The notes under the pieces were generated by a model. That model searched no databases. It had not been told where the DNA came from and saw only the letters and a list, made by a program, of their open reading frames with translations. A stretch of DNA of 30,789 nucleotides from a virus: positions 1 through 30,789 of IMG/VR virus record IMGVR_UViG_3300026183_000022, one strand, 5' to 3'. The translations under genes and the position numbers were made by a program. Below are positions 23,662 through 30,720 of this stretch, in pieces (positions within the stretch are counted from its first letter, which is position 1; the number at the start of each line of letters is the position of its first letter).

Positions 23662-24255
23662 TTATACTAATCCGCCAGATCCACCTAAACCAAGTAGAGG
23701 GAATATAGTGTCGCCCGGTGCTTGATGTATTGCATTATCATATTTCAGTGTCAAGATAACTTGTACTGGTTCTGATACTGCATAGTCACCATCTGAATAA
23801 TCAACGTTTTGTAAGAAACAACCTTCTAAATCCCATTGTTCTAATTCTGTGTCATTTGTACCATCTAAGATTTCAATTTTAGTTCCGAACTTGTAAACTG
23901 ATCCTGATGTTGCAGAAGTTTGTTCAAAGTGATTTAACTGTTTCTGTACTTGTTGACCAACAAGTTTAGAAATGTTATTGTTGATATCATCTCTAAGTGT
24001 TATGTTAACTGATTCCCATGTGTGTTTACCTTGCATGTATGCAACTGAGTTGTATGAATGAATTGGTACTTCTTCATGGTTGATCTTTGGTCTCGTAACC
24101 GACATAACTTGTTGAGTCAGTTGAAGAGGTGACGCACCTAGGTTACCAAAGTTAGTGAATCTAACTCTAAATCTATATTTCAGTTTAGGCTGTAAAATAC
24201 CGCCTCTACCTGTTGATCCATCTATTGGTACACCAAATTTTGAAAGTGTTGCCAT
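23662..24255 (-). CDS. 19: Tail tube protein gp19
   Basis: A 197-aa gp19-type tube monomer: LKYRFRVRFTNFG, QLTQQVMSVTRPKINHEEVP, YMQGKHTWESVNITLRDD followed by a long helix (ISKLVGQQVQKQLNHF), and LEGCFLQNVDYSDGDYAVSE near the end. These blocks are in the order seen in T4 gp19 (163 aa). It stacks as hexameric rings inside the sheath. SD AAGGAGAG, an optimal site, consistent with very high expression. It follows gp18 after a terminator-like hairpin and has its own late promoter. Confidence 0.95.
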   Translation of the reverse strand: MATLSKFGVPIDGSTGRGGILQPKLKYRFRVRFTNFGNLGASPLQLTQQVMSVTRPKINHEEVPIHSYNSVAYMQGKHTWESVNITLRDDINNNISKLVGQQVQKQLNHFEQTSATSGSVYKFGTKIEILDGTNDTELEQWDLEGCFLQNVDYSDGDYAVSEPVQVILTLKYDNAIHQAPGDTIFPLLGLGGSGGLV

Positions 24256-24279
24256 TTTGTGTTCTCTCCTTAATACTAT

Positions 24280-24287
24280 TATTTACA
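24280..24287 (-). promoter_or_regulatory. Late promoter TGTAAATA of gp19
   Basis: Minus-strand TGTAAATA, 24 nt before the ATG at 24255, giving a leader that contains AAGGAGAG. Confidence 0.6.
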
Positions 24288-24333
24288 CTTTTGTATGAAT
24301 TATAAAAATTTTTATATCCATTTAAAGGTAAAT

Positions 24334-24362
24334 TAAAGGGATAAGGTTCGCTTACCCCTTTA
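24334..24362 (-). terminator. Terminator-like hairpin between gp18 and gp19
   Basis: Stem of about 12 bp with one A-C mismatch (TAAAGGGATAAG at 24334-24345 with 24351-24362) and a 5-nt loop (24346-24350). It begins 6 nt after the gp18 stop in the minus direction; the T-run that follows is weak (AATTTA). It could attenuate or protect the gp18 3' end. Confidence 0.6.
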
Positions 24363-24367
24363 TTTTA

Positions 24368-27300
24368 TTAACTTGTTAAACTTTCTCCAGTGTTTTTGAT
24401 ACGAAGTGGAATATAGATAAATTCAATTGCTTTCACTGGTTGAATAGCAATATCAATCCATAATTCATTTCTATCAATTCTGGCACCAGTATTGTTTGTT
24501 TCATCACAAACTACTAAGAAATCAAATACTGCTCTCTTAGAAACAAGATCTTCAAAGAATCTATTGAAAGTATCTGTAACTTGATCTCTAGTAATTCTGT
24601 CATTTGGTTCAAACAAGAAAGGTTTTGCAAGTTGGTCTAATTGGTATCTTAGATACACAATCAGTCTTGCTACATTAACTCTATCAAGTGCTGACGCAAT
24701 TGGTGATAGTGTCTTCTGACCAAATACCACTAATCCTCTGTTTGGAATAAACGCAATTGGATTTAACTTGTTTGCGTATAGTGTGTCTCTTTGACCTTCT
24801 GACAATGTTACTGCTTTAAACTCTTCTTCGCTAGTGATATAACCAACTGAAGTTGAGTTGTCTACTAAACCTCTTGTGAAGCCTGCTGGTGCAAACCATG
24901 GAAACGCCACCTGATCATTAAATGCCATTGTTCTCATAGCAATATGTGTTGGTGGAACTGTTACATTGTTGCCTGCTAGATCTGATGTAAATCCTGAAGG
25001 ATAATACACAGCCGCATACGGAGTGCCTGTCAATAAACCATCTTCTCCATTTGTTGGAGCATTGTTGGCATTGGTTGCCCAATTTTGAATTGACGTTCCG
25101 TCTGGTGCTAATCTAAATGGTGTGTCAGCAAGTACAAATGCTGTTAATTTTCTATCTGTACTTAATGCAACCATTTCATCAAGTAACTCTGGATAACCAG
25201 GAGCGGCAATCAAGTTAAAGAATCTTGATTCTGCTCTGATATCTTCGTTGCCTTGTAACGCACCTTGCATTGCTGTAACAATCACATTTCTTTGTGCTTG
25301 TCTGCCAGTGTATGGTGACCCATCAGTTTTTAATCCTGATTCAGTTACCCAAATGTTACCGTTGTTTGTGTTATCAAAAGTGTAATCAGTTACATATTTC
25401 TTAACATTGTAACCTGACAATCTTGTGTTAAACAATATAATACCTTCTGGGTAAACAGCAGGATCTGGAGCATCTGAATGGAAGTTAGCATACGCTGAAC
25501 CCCAGTCTTGATCATCTTCGTTTGCTCCACCTGGGTTACCTACTGCATCACCAAACACAACACCTGATGCTGTGCTTTGATCTGCATTGTCTAGTAATAC
25601 CCAAGCTGATGTGGCTGTACTGTATTTGTAAATTTTTGGATAAGCATCTAATTCATCAGAGTCAATCCAAACATCACCGTCTTGTAAGTTTGAAGTTTCG
25701 TCTGATCTCTTAGTTGGTTCACCTGATACAATTTGTAAATCTCTAATACCGCCTGATACTACAGAATTTGCATCGTATCTATCTTTTGAGTTAGCATAAG
25801 CCAACCATTTCATAGTACCGCCATCGTTTTCTGCAATGTATAAGTCTGCGTCTTGAGTTGTTTTGTACCATAGTGTGCCATTTACTGGATTACTTGTTGG
25901 TGCTGATGATGATGCTTCGTAAGTTGCATCTGACCAAAGTGATTTGTAGTAAAATGCTGATGTACCTGATGATGTGTTATCAGTAAATCCAAGATCTGAA
26001 GTTGACGCACCTTTAATATTTGTGTCGTCAGCACCGTCTTGAATGTAAACTGCATAACCACCAGTTCTTGTTAATTTTAAGTATTGTCTTGTTGCACTAA
26101 CATAATCAATACTAGCAGTGATGTTTGCTGACTGTAGTGTTGAATCATTGTTAACTGCTGTGACAATCTCAGCAAGTGTAACTGGATTACCTGCACCTGC
26201 GGCACCTGTCACTGTGATAGTTTGGCCATTAATTTCCATTCTAATTGCAGTGTTAGATCCACCTGTTGCTACACCATTGTGTAATGATGCGGCATTACCA
26301 GTTGCAACTGTTGATGTACCTGCGCCTCTAATTCTAACTTCATATTGAACTTCTGGAGTTGCAGTTGCACCGCTAAATGCTTCAATTGATTTTTTAGCAA
26401 AATCAGTTGATGATACAGTTGATGATGTTGCTGTGAAATTTGCTTTTAATTCTGATGCAATGTTGCCATCATCAAAATCATCAAATCTTACGTACACATC
26501 ATTAGCAGATAGTGAACTACCGCCTTGTGCTGTAGCGGCATCATCTCTTGAATATACTTCAGATGAGATAGATGACCATGAGCTTGTTGCTGTGCTGTAT
26601 GATTTCATTACAATGTTTGCACCTTGACCACCTGATGTTGATTTTAACCAAACATCTTTGTAGTTACCAGATACTGCCACAGTTGGTGCTGTGCCGTTAC
26701 CTGATTGAATGTAAACATTGGCGCTTGTTGCTGATTTCCATGATGGTGAACCTACCACTTCCCATGTGCCTGAAACTTTTTGATAAAGTTTTGCTGGTGA
26801 AGTAGAAGCCACTAACACATAATCTAAATTTTGGCCATAAGTTGTAACCGGATCACCATTAGATGCTACGTTGCCGCCTGCGGCACCTGGCACATCAAGT
26901 AATACTGTTGGTGTCATCTTATCCCAAGTATTTGGAGTTGCTGTTGTGTTTGCTGTGAATAATCCCCAATCTGTGTTAGTTGTGTCTAACCAGTATGTTC
27001 CATCTGCTGGAGCAAGTTTTGGAGCGTTTGTAGAACCTTCTAATTGATCTAAGTCTATGTTAGCTCTTACTACATATGATCTGTTAGAAATTCCTAAGTA
27101 TGAATATGTTGATAGCAAACCGTATTCGTTTCTTTCATCACCGTGTAGCATTGTGCCTTGTAGTGATTTGAATGATGGTTCGCCAAAGGTTGTAACCAGT
27201 TCTCTTTGCGAAGTGATCAAAAATGGTACTCCAGCATTTGCTGAAGTGGTACCAACAGCAGTATTGCCTGTGCTCGGATCTGTTTTGTCCTGTGCAGTAG

Positions 27301-27397
27301 CAACAACTACCAAAGGTACTGTACCTTGACCAGCTGATGCATACATTGATTCGTCAATGACTGAAACTGATACACCTGGTGATACTAAAGTTGGCAT
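24368..27397 (-). CDS. 18: Tail sheath protein gp18 (enlarged)
   Basis: A 1009-aa contractile sheath protein. The N-terminal MPTLVSPGVSVSVIDESMYA is the classic sheath start, and the C-terminal region carries the conserved core (LNPIAFIPNRGLVVFGQKTL, then RVNVARLIVYLRYQLDQLAK and FLFEPNDRITRDQV, ending in WIDIAIQPVKAIEFIYIPLR). T4 gp18 is 659 aa, so about 350 extra residues lie in the middle (about residues 120-620), Thr/Ser/Asp-rich with several similar short blocks of the type P-x-x-G-x-x-W-x-x-T. These surface insertions probably decorate the tail. SD GGGAG. Late promoter 61 nt upstream. Confidence 0.96.
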   Translation of the reverse strand: MPTLVSPGVSVSVIDESMYASAGQGTVPLVVVATAQDKTDPSTGNTAVGTTSANAGVPFLITSQRELVTTFGEPSFKSLQGTMLHGDERNEYGLLSTYSYLGISNRSYVVRANIDLDQLEGSTNAPKLAPADGTYWLDTTNTDWGLFTANTTATPNTWDKMTPTVLLDVPGAAGGNVASNGDPVTTYGQNLDYVLVASTSPAKLYQKVSGTWEVVGSPSWKSATSANVYIQSGNGTAPTVAVSGNYKDVWLKSTSGGQGANIVMKSYSTATSSWSSISSEVYSRDDAATAQGGSSLSANDVYVRFDDFDDGNIASELKANFTATSSTVSSTDFAKKSIEAFSGATATPEVQYEVRIRGAGTSTVATGNAASLHNGVATGGSNTAIRMEINGQTITVTGAAGAGNPVTLAEIVTAVNNDSTLQSANITASIDYVSATRQYLKLTRTGGYAVYIQDGADDTNIKGASTSDLGFTDNTSSGTSAFYYKSLWSDATYEASSSAPTSNPVNGTLWYKTTQDADLYIAENDGGTMKWLAYANSKDRYDANSVVSGGIRDLQIVSGEPTKRSDETSNLQDGDVWIDSDELDAYPKIYKYSTATSAWVLLDNADQSTASGVVFGDAVGNPGGANEDDQDWGSAYANFHSDAPDPAVYPEGIILFNTRLSGYNVKKYVTDYTFDNTNNGNIWVTESGLKTDGSPYTGRQAQRNVIVTAMQGALQGNEDIRAESRFFNLIAAPGYPELLDEMVALSTDRKLTAFVLADTPFRLAPDGTSIQNWATNANNAPTNGEDGLLTGTPYAAVYYPSGFTSDLAGNNVTVPPTHIAMRTMAFNDQVAFPWFAPAGFTRGLVDNSTSVGYITSEEEFKAVTLSEGQRDTLYANKLNPIAFIPNRGLVVFGQKTLSPIASALDRVNVARLIVYLRYQLDQLAKPFLFEPNDRITRDQVTDTFNRFFEDLVSKRAVFDFLVVCDETNNTGARIDRNELWIDIAIQPVKAIEFIYIPLRIKNTGESLTS

Positions 27398-27422
27398 AGT
27401 TTATTTTCTCCCTACTATATGT

Positions 27423-27437
27423 GACAATTTTATTGTC
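27423..27437. repeat. Small inverted repeat in the gp18 leader
   Basis: GACAAT-TTT-ATTGTC, a perfect 6-bp palindrome with a 3-nt centre, between the gp18 late promoter and its Shine-Dalgarno. It could be a 5' stem-loop stabilising the abundant sheath mRNA. Confidence 0.5.
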
Positions 27438-27457
27438 TACTCTATATTATATAATGA

Positions 27458-27465
27458 TATTTAGC
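27458..27465 (-). promoter_or_regulatory. Late promoter GCTAAATA of gp18
   Basis: Minus-strand GCTAAATA, 60 nt upstream of the gp18 ATG; a long leader containing a small palindrome and GGGAG. Confidence 0.5.
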
Positions 27466-27508
27466 CAATCTTTATAAAAAACACCAGAAGTACATTCCCT
27501 TTAAAGGT

Positions 27509-27516
27509 ATTAAATA
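27509..27516 (+). promoter_or_regulatory. Late promoter ATTAAATA, 8 nt before the HNH gene
   Basis: Plus-strand ATTAAATA followed by AACATAGT and the ATG at 27525. No Shine-Dalgarno; the expected leader is about 3 nt. Confidence 0.55.
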
Positions 27517-27524
27517 AACATAGT

Positions 27525-27896
27525 ATGAGCGTGAAAGACGATATAAAGCACATAAGACCATTATGTAATTCTTGTAAAACTAGACCTGCGGCTTTTAATT
27601 ACAAAAGAAAAGGCAAAGTTTATTATCGTAAAAAATGTGATCAATGTATCAAAACTGATGCAGGTGAAAGAACAAAATACAATTATTCATGGGTCAAAAG
27701 CGGATATAGAAAGAAAAGTATCTGTGAAAAATGTGGCTTTAAATCAAAACATCCTTCACAAATGGACGTTTATCACATAGACGGCAACTTAAAAAATTCT
27801 AGTTGGGATAACTTAAAAAGTATATGTGCTAATTGTAGTAGAATCAAAAGTCTTGACGAAGTAGGGTGGAAACAAGGTGATTTATTACCAGATTAG
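27525..27896 (+). CDS. HNH-type zinc-binding protein (putative endonuclease)
   Basis: A 123-aa protein with three zinc-type CxxC pairs before the core (C14/C17, C38/C41, C67/C70) and the core VYHIDGNLKNSSWDNLKSIC followed by A-N-C (H84, the conserved N in DNL, C101/C104), i.e. an HNH/recombination-endonuclease VII-like fold. I recall near-identical architecture in T4-like cyanophages near gp17-gp18 (ending WKQGDLLPD-like). It is the only complete plus-strand gene in the window and overlaps the convergent lipoprotein gene by 4 nt. It may be a homing-type nuclease or a fixed phage HNH protein. Confidence 0.85.
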   Translation: MSVKDDIKHIRPLCNSCKTRPAAFNYKRKGKVYYRKKCDQCIKTDAGERTKYNYSWVKSGYRKKSICEKCGFKSKHPSQMDVYHIDGNLKNSSWDNLKSICANCSRIKSLDEVGWKQGDLLPD

Positions 27897-28057
27897 TAAT
27901 TGCAACTGACTTTGGTTTCAGGATTAATTTGATCTTGTATAGGCTTTTTAATATCAAATTCTTCATTGATAGATGCTGAAGGTTTGAATTCACAGTCTGT
28001 AACTTTGAAAGAACAAGCACTAAACAGCAGTAAAAAACATATAAAAATTAGTTTCAT
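27893..28057 (-). CDS. Small lipoprotein (54 aa)
   Basis: A 54-aa ORF too short for common length cut-offs. MKLIFICFLLLFSACSFKVT is a lipoprotein signal: two-residue basic start, hydrophobic core and the lipobox LFSAC with the lipidated cysteine at residue 15. The mature part is about 40 residues, polar, with two further cysteines. In phages such small lipoproteins are often outer-membrane spanins or superinfection-exclusion factors; no inner-membrane spanin is seen next to it, so the role is open. A late motif lies 6 nt before the ATG and no Shine-Dalgarno is present. Confidence 0.7.
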   Translation of the reverse strand: MKLIFICFLLLFSACSFKVTDCEFKPSASINEEFDIKKPIQDQINPETKVSCNY

Positions 28058-28063
28058 AGAACA

Positions 28064-28071
28064 TATTTATT
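28064..28071 (-). promoter_or_regulatory. Late promoter AATAAATA, 6 nt before the lipoprotein ATG
   Basis: Minus-strand AATAAATA directly after the tRNA 3' end; gap TGTTCT to the ATG at 28057. Confidence 0.6.
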
Positions 28072-28072
28072 G

Positions 28073-28166
28073 TGGTAGTCCTGACAGGACTTGAACCTGT
28101 ATCGCTCTCTAATCTGGAGACTGTGCCGAGTATAAGCCGGGTGTTTTACCATTAAACTACAGGACT
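28073..28166 (-). tRNA. tRNA or tRNA-like, apparent anticodon UAU, with long variable arm
   Basis: Acceptor stem AGTCCTG/CAGGACT (7 bp), D arm GTTT-loop-AAAC containing GG, T arm ACAGG-TTCAAGT-CCTGT, and encoded discriminator A plus CCA. The anticodon arm CCCGG-CTTATAC-TCGGC has a 7-nt loop with T33; the anticodon is TAT (reads AUA, Ile), with one G-U and a C-C mismatch in the stem. The 24-nt variable region, with an internal TCTC/GAGA hairpin, makes it 94 nt, as in class II tRNAs, which is not normal for tRNA-Ile. Could be an Ile tRNA with an insertion. Confidence 0.75.
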
Positions 28167-28173
28167 TTTGTTT

Positions 28174-28323
28174 TCACTTTTTCTTTTTACTACCCCAACC
28201 CCACGTTTTTTTAATCTTGCTAGGATCTGATCTTTGCATAGGTGGACAAATTGTTGGCTTGTTTGTTTTTAGCCATTTGTTAATGGCTTTTTGTTCTGCT
28301 TCTGATTTAGTTGGTTTTTTCAT
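28174..28323 (-). CDS. Small basic protein between two tRNAs (49 aa)
   Basis: I choose the ATG at 28323 (MKKPTKSEAEQKAINKW) because AAGGAAG lies 5-7 nt upstream; the longer in-frame ORF would start inside the tRNA-Leu. The product is 49 aa, very basic, ending TWGWGSKKKK. No motif recognised. It could bind nucleic acid or be processed with the tRNA transcripts. Confidence 0.65.
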   Translation of the reverse strand: MKKPTKSEAEQKAINKWLKTNKPTICPPMQRSDPSKIKKTWGWGSKKKK

Positions 28324-28339
28324 ATATCTTCCTTTAAGT

Positions 28340-28426
28340 TGGTGCGAGCGGAGGGACTTGAACCCACACACCCAAACGGATAACGGATTTTAAGTCCGTT
28401 GCGTCTACCTATTCCGCCACGCTCGC
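28340..28426 (-). tRNA. tRNA-Leu (UAA)
   Basis: A clean 87-nt class II tRNA with encoded CCA. Acceptor GCGAGCG/CGCTCGC, Leu-type D arm (TGGCGGAATAGGTAGACGCA), anticodon arm CGGA-CTTAAAA-TCCG with anticodon TAA (reads UUA, very common in this AT-rich genome), variable arm, and T arm GTGGG-TTCAAGT-CCCTC with a weak closing position. It supplements decoding of UUA. Confidence 0.95.
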
Positions 28427-28431
28427 AATCA

Positions 28432-28770
28432 CTACATTTTCTCGTCAAATGTTGACATCAAGTCTGGCTTGAATTTACGATTAGTTTCTACCTCATTGTA
28501 AAACTCATCTAGCTCTTTTGTTGATTGTGGCTGTGTGTTAATCTTTGGCTCTTTTTTACGATATTGATTTAATTCAAACACTTGACACATCATGTCTTCA
28601 AGATCATCAAATCTGTGTTGATAGATTGTTTCCATAGCCATAAGAAAATTATCAATTTCATCTTGTGTCATTGTTTCACGTTGCCAAAATCTATCACGAA
28701 ACAAGCGAATGTCTTCTAGCACCCAACTGGCTCGCATAATTTTTTCTTCAAGATCAAAACGATCAACCAT
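28432..28770 (-). CDS. Unknown 112-aa conserved-type phage protein
   Basis: A soluble, acidic helical protein starting MVDRFDLEEKIMRASWVLED, with DEIDNFLMAMETIYQHRFDD and a charged C terminus. I recall similar unnamed proteins in T4-like cyanophages (a -RFDIEQKIM- N terminus). The start overlaps the upstream gene by 8 nt, suggesting coupling. No enzyme motif seen. Confidence 0.75.
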   Translation of the reverse strand: MVDRFDLEEKIMRASWVLEDIRLFRDRFWQRETMTQDEIDNFLMAMETIYQHRFDDLEDMMCQVFELNQYRKKEPKINTQPQSTKELDEFYNEVETNRKFKPDLMSTFDEKM

Positions 28771-28984
28771 AGTCTAATTCTCCTTGTGTTGTTACACAAT
28801 AATCTATTACAAATTGTTTAAATTCTTCATAACTCACATTATGATAAGGTCCCCAATTGACTCCTTTAATTTTGTTGCCGGTTGGGTCTTTTACTATGTG
28901 CCAAAATTTTCTTGTGCGATCATCAGGATCATCATCATACTCGCAAAAGTATTGATATCCAAGATACTCCATATCAGATCTCAT
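28763..28984 (-). CDS. Unknown small protein (73 aa)
   Basis: A 73-aa protein rich in aromatic and acidic residues (YLGYQYFCEYDDDPDDRTRK, then FWHIVKDPTGN). SD AGGT about 6 nt before the ATG at 28984 supports that start over the internal Met5. Part of the small-gene run downstream of the 29251-29279 promoter. No recognised domain. Confidence 0.7.
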   Translation of the reverse strand: MRSDMEYLGYQYFCEYDDDPDDRTRKFWHIVKDPTGNKIKGVNWGPYHNVSYEEFKQFVIDYCVTTQGELDYG

Positions 28985-28988
28985 TGTG

Positions 28989-29201
28989 TTACCTTTTTTT
29001 AAGAAACAAACGAAACTCTTTCATACACGATCGAGTTAGTTCATTGACGTTGTAGATTACATATTCTTTTGAATCTGTATTGTAAAATCCCACTTGATCA
29101 ATGTGACCATTTGATTTGTTTTTATTGATACAGAGTTCAATGTTTTGGGGCTTTGATTTTTTCACTAGACCAAAGAATTCGTTGACGAATTGTTCAGACA
29201 T
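28989..29201 (-). CDS. Unknown small protein (70 aa)
   Basis: A 70-aa ORF with a strong Shine-Dalgarno (AGAAGGA, 8 nt before the ATG) and a consensus-like promoter upstream, so it is very likely expressed, probably early. The sequence (MSEQFVNEFFGLVKKSKPQN; C-terminal CMKEFRLFLKKR) is basic and shows no known motif. Confidence 0.75.
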   Translation of the reverse strand: MSEQFVNEFFGLVKKSKPQNIELCINKNKSNGHIDQVGFYNTDSKEYVIYNVNELTRSCMKEFRLFLKKR

Positions 29202-29250
29202 TTTGTTTTCCTTCTATGCTGTAAATGGAAGTTTCTATTAACGTACTTTT

Positions 29251-29279
29251 ATAGTAGTACAGGTTTTATTTCTTGTCAA
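29251..29279 (-). promoter_or_regulatory. Sigma70-type promoter of the small-gene/tRNA run
   Basis: On the minus strand consensus TTGACA (29279-29274), 17-nt spacer, TACTAT (29256-29251), predicted start near 29244 and a 43-nt leader with AGAAGGA. It overlaps the end of the dNMP kinase gene and probably drives the 70-, 73- and 112-aa genes and the tRNAs. Confidence 0.75.
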
Positions 29280-29916
29280 CCGTTTTTCTGTTTGAATTTA
29301 TTTTTTCTATGATTTGTTGTGTTTGTAATTGTAAATCTTCAATTGTAGAATTGTTGTGAATTTCATAATCAATTTTTTGATTGACCCAATCCCATTCGCT
29401 TTGGTGTATACCCATTTCTGCTAGACTGTGTTGACTAAAAGCATCTCCAGATGCGGCTTCAACTGCCATTTCATACCAATGTGGAGTTCCGCCTCTTTGC
29501 ACTTTAATTAAATAACCACCTAATGATTTTATCAAACTAACTTCGTTTTTAAAACGGCAATCGCTAATTACTATTTTTTTCATGCCACTTGACACATAAC
29601 GATTTTCTAAACTGTGTAGCCAAATGTTTGGATTAAAACTATCTCTAAAAACTTCTGTGCCAATCAACTGCAAAGCCAATCTTGGTGTAAAAGTTTTGAA
29701 ACCTAGTTTACTACTCCACCATGGATCAGACGCTTCTCTAAATTTACGACTGGCTTCAGTTTTGCCTTCCAGCATTTCTTTTGGCCACCCAAAAATATGA
29801 GACACAGCATCTTTCAACGGATTAGCAAAAGACTCATGCTTATACCCATTGTCTTTGAAAACTTGAGCAACAGTGTCCTTACCGGCACCTATAAATCCAA
29901 CAATACCAACAATCAT
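29266..29916 (-). CDS. 1: Deoxynucleoside monophosphate kinase (T4 gp1-like)
   Basis: A 216-aa P-loop kinase: Walker A GFIGAGKDT (7-15), the KHESFANPLKDAVSHIFGW segment (substrate/lid region), TPRLALQLIGTEVFRDSF and the KKIVISDCRFKNEVSLIKSLG core strand with the DxR motif, as in T4 gp1 and related dNMP kinases (T4 gp1 is 241 aa). It phosphorylates dGMP, dTMP and modified dCMP for phage DNA synthesis. The ATG at 29916 has no Shine-Dalgarno; a sigma70 -10 box ends 6 nt before it, so the message is probably leaderless. Confidence 0.92.
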   Translation of the reverse strand: MIVGIVGFIGAGKDTVAQVFKDNGYKHESFANPLKDAVSHIFGWPKEMLEGKTEASRKFREASDPWWSSKLGFKTFTPRLALQLIGTEVFRDSFNPNIWLHSLENRYVSSGMKKIVISDCRFKNEVSLIKSLGGYLIKVQRGGTPHWYEMAVEAASGDAFSQHSLAEMGIHQSEWDWVNQKIDYEIHNNSTIEDLQLQTQQIIEKINSNRKTVDKK

Positions 29917-29922
29917 ATTAAT

Positions 29923-29951
29923 ATATTAACTTATTTTTTGTGATTAGTCAA
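29923..29951 (-). promoter_or_regulatory. Sigma70-type promoter of the dNMP kinase gene
   Basis: On the minus strand TTGACT (29951-29946), 17-nt spacer, TAATAT (29928-29923). The expected start, 7 nt after the -10 box, is 29916, the A of the ATG. Confidence 0.65.
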
Positions 29952-29957
29952 CAAAAA

Positions 29958-30704
29958 TTATCCAATAACCCAAGTTAGTGGATCTTCGCCTGTGCCGTAT
30001 GTTTCAATTTCTCTTTCAAGACGTTCCATGGCAGATTGAGCTTCTGCTTTTAAATCAGCACCATTAAGAGAAACACCACCAGCCGCACCAGGTAAAGTAC
30101 CATATTTAGATCTGGCTTCACCCAACATCATTTTACACTGTGCAAGTGCATAATCTCTTATCCATGGTTTACTGTATCTTTGATCAATTAAAGTTTCAGC
30201 AGGTTTTTCCATGTAAACTTGTAACAGCACATTTTCTTTGGATCTGGGTCTTCTCATTAGTATTAATTTTTGTTTTTCTGTTACATATTTGAAGTTTAAA
30301 TAACCACCAAACAGTCTTCTAACAGTTTCTTGGTATTGTGCAAATGCATCCCATGTTAGCAATCCACCTATTCTACCACCCTGCAAAAAGTAAAGATTAG
30401 TGTAAGCAAGTTCAAAAGGATCTAAATCAACAGAACTTGATGATCCTGCAACTGATCTTCTGAAAATTTCACGAACCTCAATTACTTCTCTTGACAGTGT
30501 ATATTCTTGAATATCTTGCTGTAGTTCTAAATGAATATACGCTTCTTCTGTAGAATTTGACGATCTTTGTCTGTATCTATCAACTGCTAGATCAATTGCT
30601 TGTTCGTAGTGTTTTGGATCAAGTTCCACATCAACCATACCATCACCTAAGATGTTACGAATGTCTGTAATAAGTTCCTGTCTGTTAGTTTTCTTAGTAG
30701 CCAT
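29958..30704 (-). CDS. Neck/connector-type virion protein (gp13-like)
   Basis: A 248-aa protein. The N-terminal ELITDIRNILGDGMVDVELD, ELTYxL-like strand region (IQEYTLSREVIEVREIFRRS), then GGRIGGLLTWDAFAQYQETV and the C-terminal GAAGGVSLNGADLKAEAQSA followed by an acidic end with PLTWVIG match a neck-type family of marine T4-like phages as I recall; such proteins join head and tail. I cannot decide firmly between gp13 and another neck protein. A perfect TATAAATA late promoter lies 8 nt before the ATG, with no Shine-Dalgarno. Late expression fits a virion protein. Confidence 0.7.
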   Translation of the reverse strand: MATKKTNRQELITDIRNILGDGMVDVELDPKHYEQAIDLAVDRYRQRSSNSTEEAYIHLELQQDIQEYTLSREVIEVREIFRRSVAGSSSSVDLDPFELAYTNLYFLQGGRIGGLLTWDAFAQYQETVRRLFGGYLNFKYVTEKQKLILMRRPRSKENVLLQVYMEKPAETLIDQRYSKPWIRDYALAQCKMMLGEARSKYGTLPGAAGGVSLNGADLKAEAQSAMERLEREIETYGTGEDPLTWVIG

Positions 30705-30712
30705 GTTAATAG

Positions 30713-30720
30713 TATTTATA
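30713..30720 (-). promoter_or_regulatory. Late promoter TATAAATA (exact T4 consensus)
   Basis: Minus-strand TATAAATA, exactly the T4 late consensus, 8 nt before the ATG at 30704. It is back-to-back with a plus-strand AATAAATA at 30736-30743. Confidence 0.8.

Noticed and set aside
28324-28371. Upstream extension of the 49-aa gene into the tRNA-Leu
   Set aside because: The extension would be coded by the tRNA; the internal ATG has a strong AAGGAAG.
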